Shown: positions 14,789-14,867 of the stretch, piece by piece
How the letters are laid out: each line of letters opens with the position of its first letter
How positions within the stretch are numbered: position 1 is the stretch's first letter
Source: Ruminococcus flavefaciens
GTDB lineage: Bacteria > Bacillota > Clostridia > Oscillospirales > Ruminococcaceae
Direction of reading: 5' to 3'
Assembly: GCA_902792495.1 (NCBI GenBank)
Contig: CADBAC010000045.1
Location: forward strand, 1 to 14,867
Length of the DNA stretch: 14,867 nucleotides
The notes under the pieces: model-generated
What the model was told of the DNA's origin: nothing
Seen by the model: the letters and a program-made list of their open reading frames with translations, nothing else
Databases searched by the model: none
Made by a program: the position numbers and the translations under genes

Positions 14789-14823
14789 CGGGGGAAACCT
14801 TTCTGAGGAAAGGTTCTCCCCCG
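14789..14823 (+). terminator. Long GC-rich hairpin after the sigma/sensor unit
   Basis: CGGGGGAAACCTTTC (14789-14803) pairs with GAAAGGTTCTCCCCCG (14808-14823): 15 base pairs, a TGAG loop and one bulged C at 14816. No T-run follows directly (TACCCCC comes next; a T-rich stretch appears only at 14841-14856), so termination is probable but not classic. It starts 57 bases after the stop of the membrane protein gene. Confidence 0.7.
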
Positions 14824-14867
14824 TACCCCCTTCCAAAGACTTTTAATAGAATTTTTCCCCTGATAGG
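14789..14867. repeat. Candidate dispersed intergenic repeat (hairpin plus CCCCCTTCCAAAGACTTTT tail), cut by the window end
   Basis: The hairpin followed by CCCCCTTCCAAAGACTTTT resembles an intergenic repeat I recall from many Oscillospiraceae genomes. Only one copy is in the window, so repetition is not shown here. Confidence 0.4.

Overview
The window is 14.9 kb of densely packed, plus-strand bacterial DNA. Strictly overlapping genes, AGGAGG-type ribosome binding sites, an anaerobic-type (Cbi) cobalamin gene set, and a sigma factor plus Thr-rich membrane protein pair all suggest a Clostridia member, most likely Ruminococcus-like (Oscillospiraceae). That assignment is inference from protein style and has not been searched.

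Bases 1-9025 are the 3' part of a cobalamin (vitamin B12) operon: cbiT (5' cut by the window edge), cbiA, cobT, cobU, cobS, a short CobU-like gene, a CobC-type phosphatase, cbiB, cobD, cbiP and cbiC. Together they cover late corrin-ring steps (CbiT, CbiC), amidation (CbiA, CbiP), aminopropanol-arm synthesis and attachment (CobD, CbiB), and nucleotide-loop assembly (CobU, CobT, CobS, CobC). Every junction from cbiT to the gene after cbiC overlaps by 1-32 bases, so the block is almost certainly one translationally coupled transcript. The start of the operon, where a cobalamin riboswitch would be expected, lies outside the window.

Bases 9022-12330 hold two genes that ride on the same transcript but have no evident B12 role. 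One is an ABC-F ATPase of the Uup type, whose start codon overlaps the cbiC stop. Twelve bases later comes a DUF2130-type protein: a zinc-ribbon-like start, a long coiled coil and a candidate PD-(D/E)XK nuclease-like core. A clean intrinsic terminator at 12336-12367 closes the unit.

Bases 12376-14867 are a separate regulatory unit. An ECF-style promoter (TGAAAT-N16-CGACTATA) precedes an ECF-like sigma factor gene. It overlaps a single-pass membrane protein gene that resembles an anti-sigma/sensor: short cytoplasmic N-terminus, one membrane helix, Thr/Ser-rich stalk and a large external region with an FG-GAP-like DLNGDG loop. The sigma factor is odd because the first half of its region 4 is replaced by a strongly acidic segment. 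The window ends in a long GC-rich hairpin followed by a tail resembling a dispersed intergenic repeat.

The best leads are the degenerate CobU-like protein, the Uup/DUF2130 pair on the B12 transcript, and the acidic-region-4 sigma factor with its likely autoregulatory promoter. I saw no tRNA, rRNA, CRISPR array, transposase or prophage gene, and no gene-free stretch longer than 300 bases.
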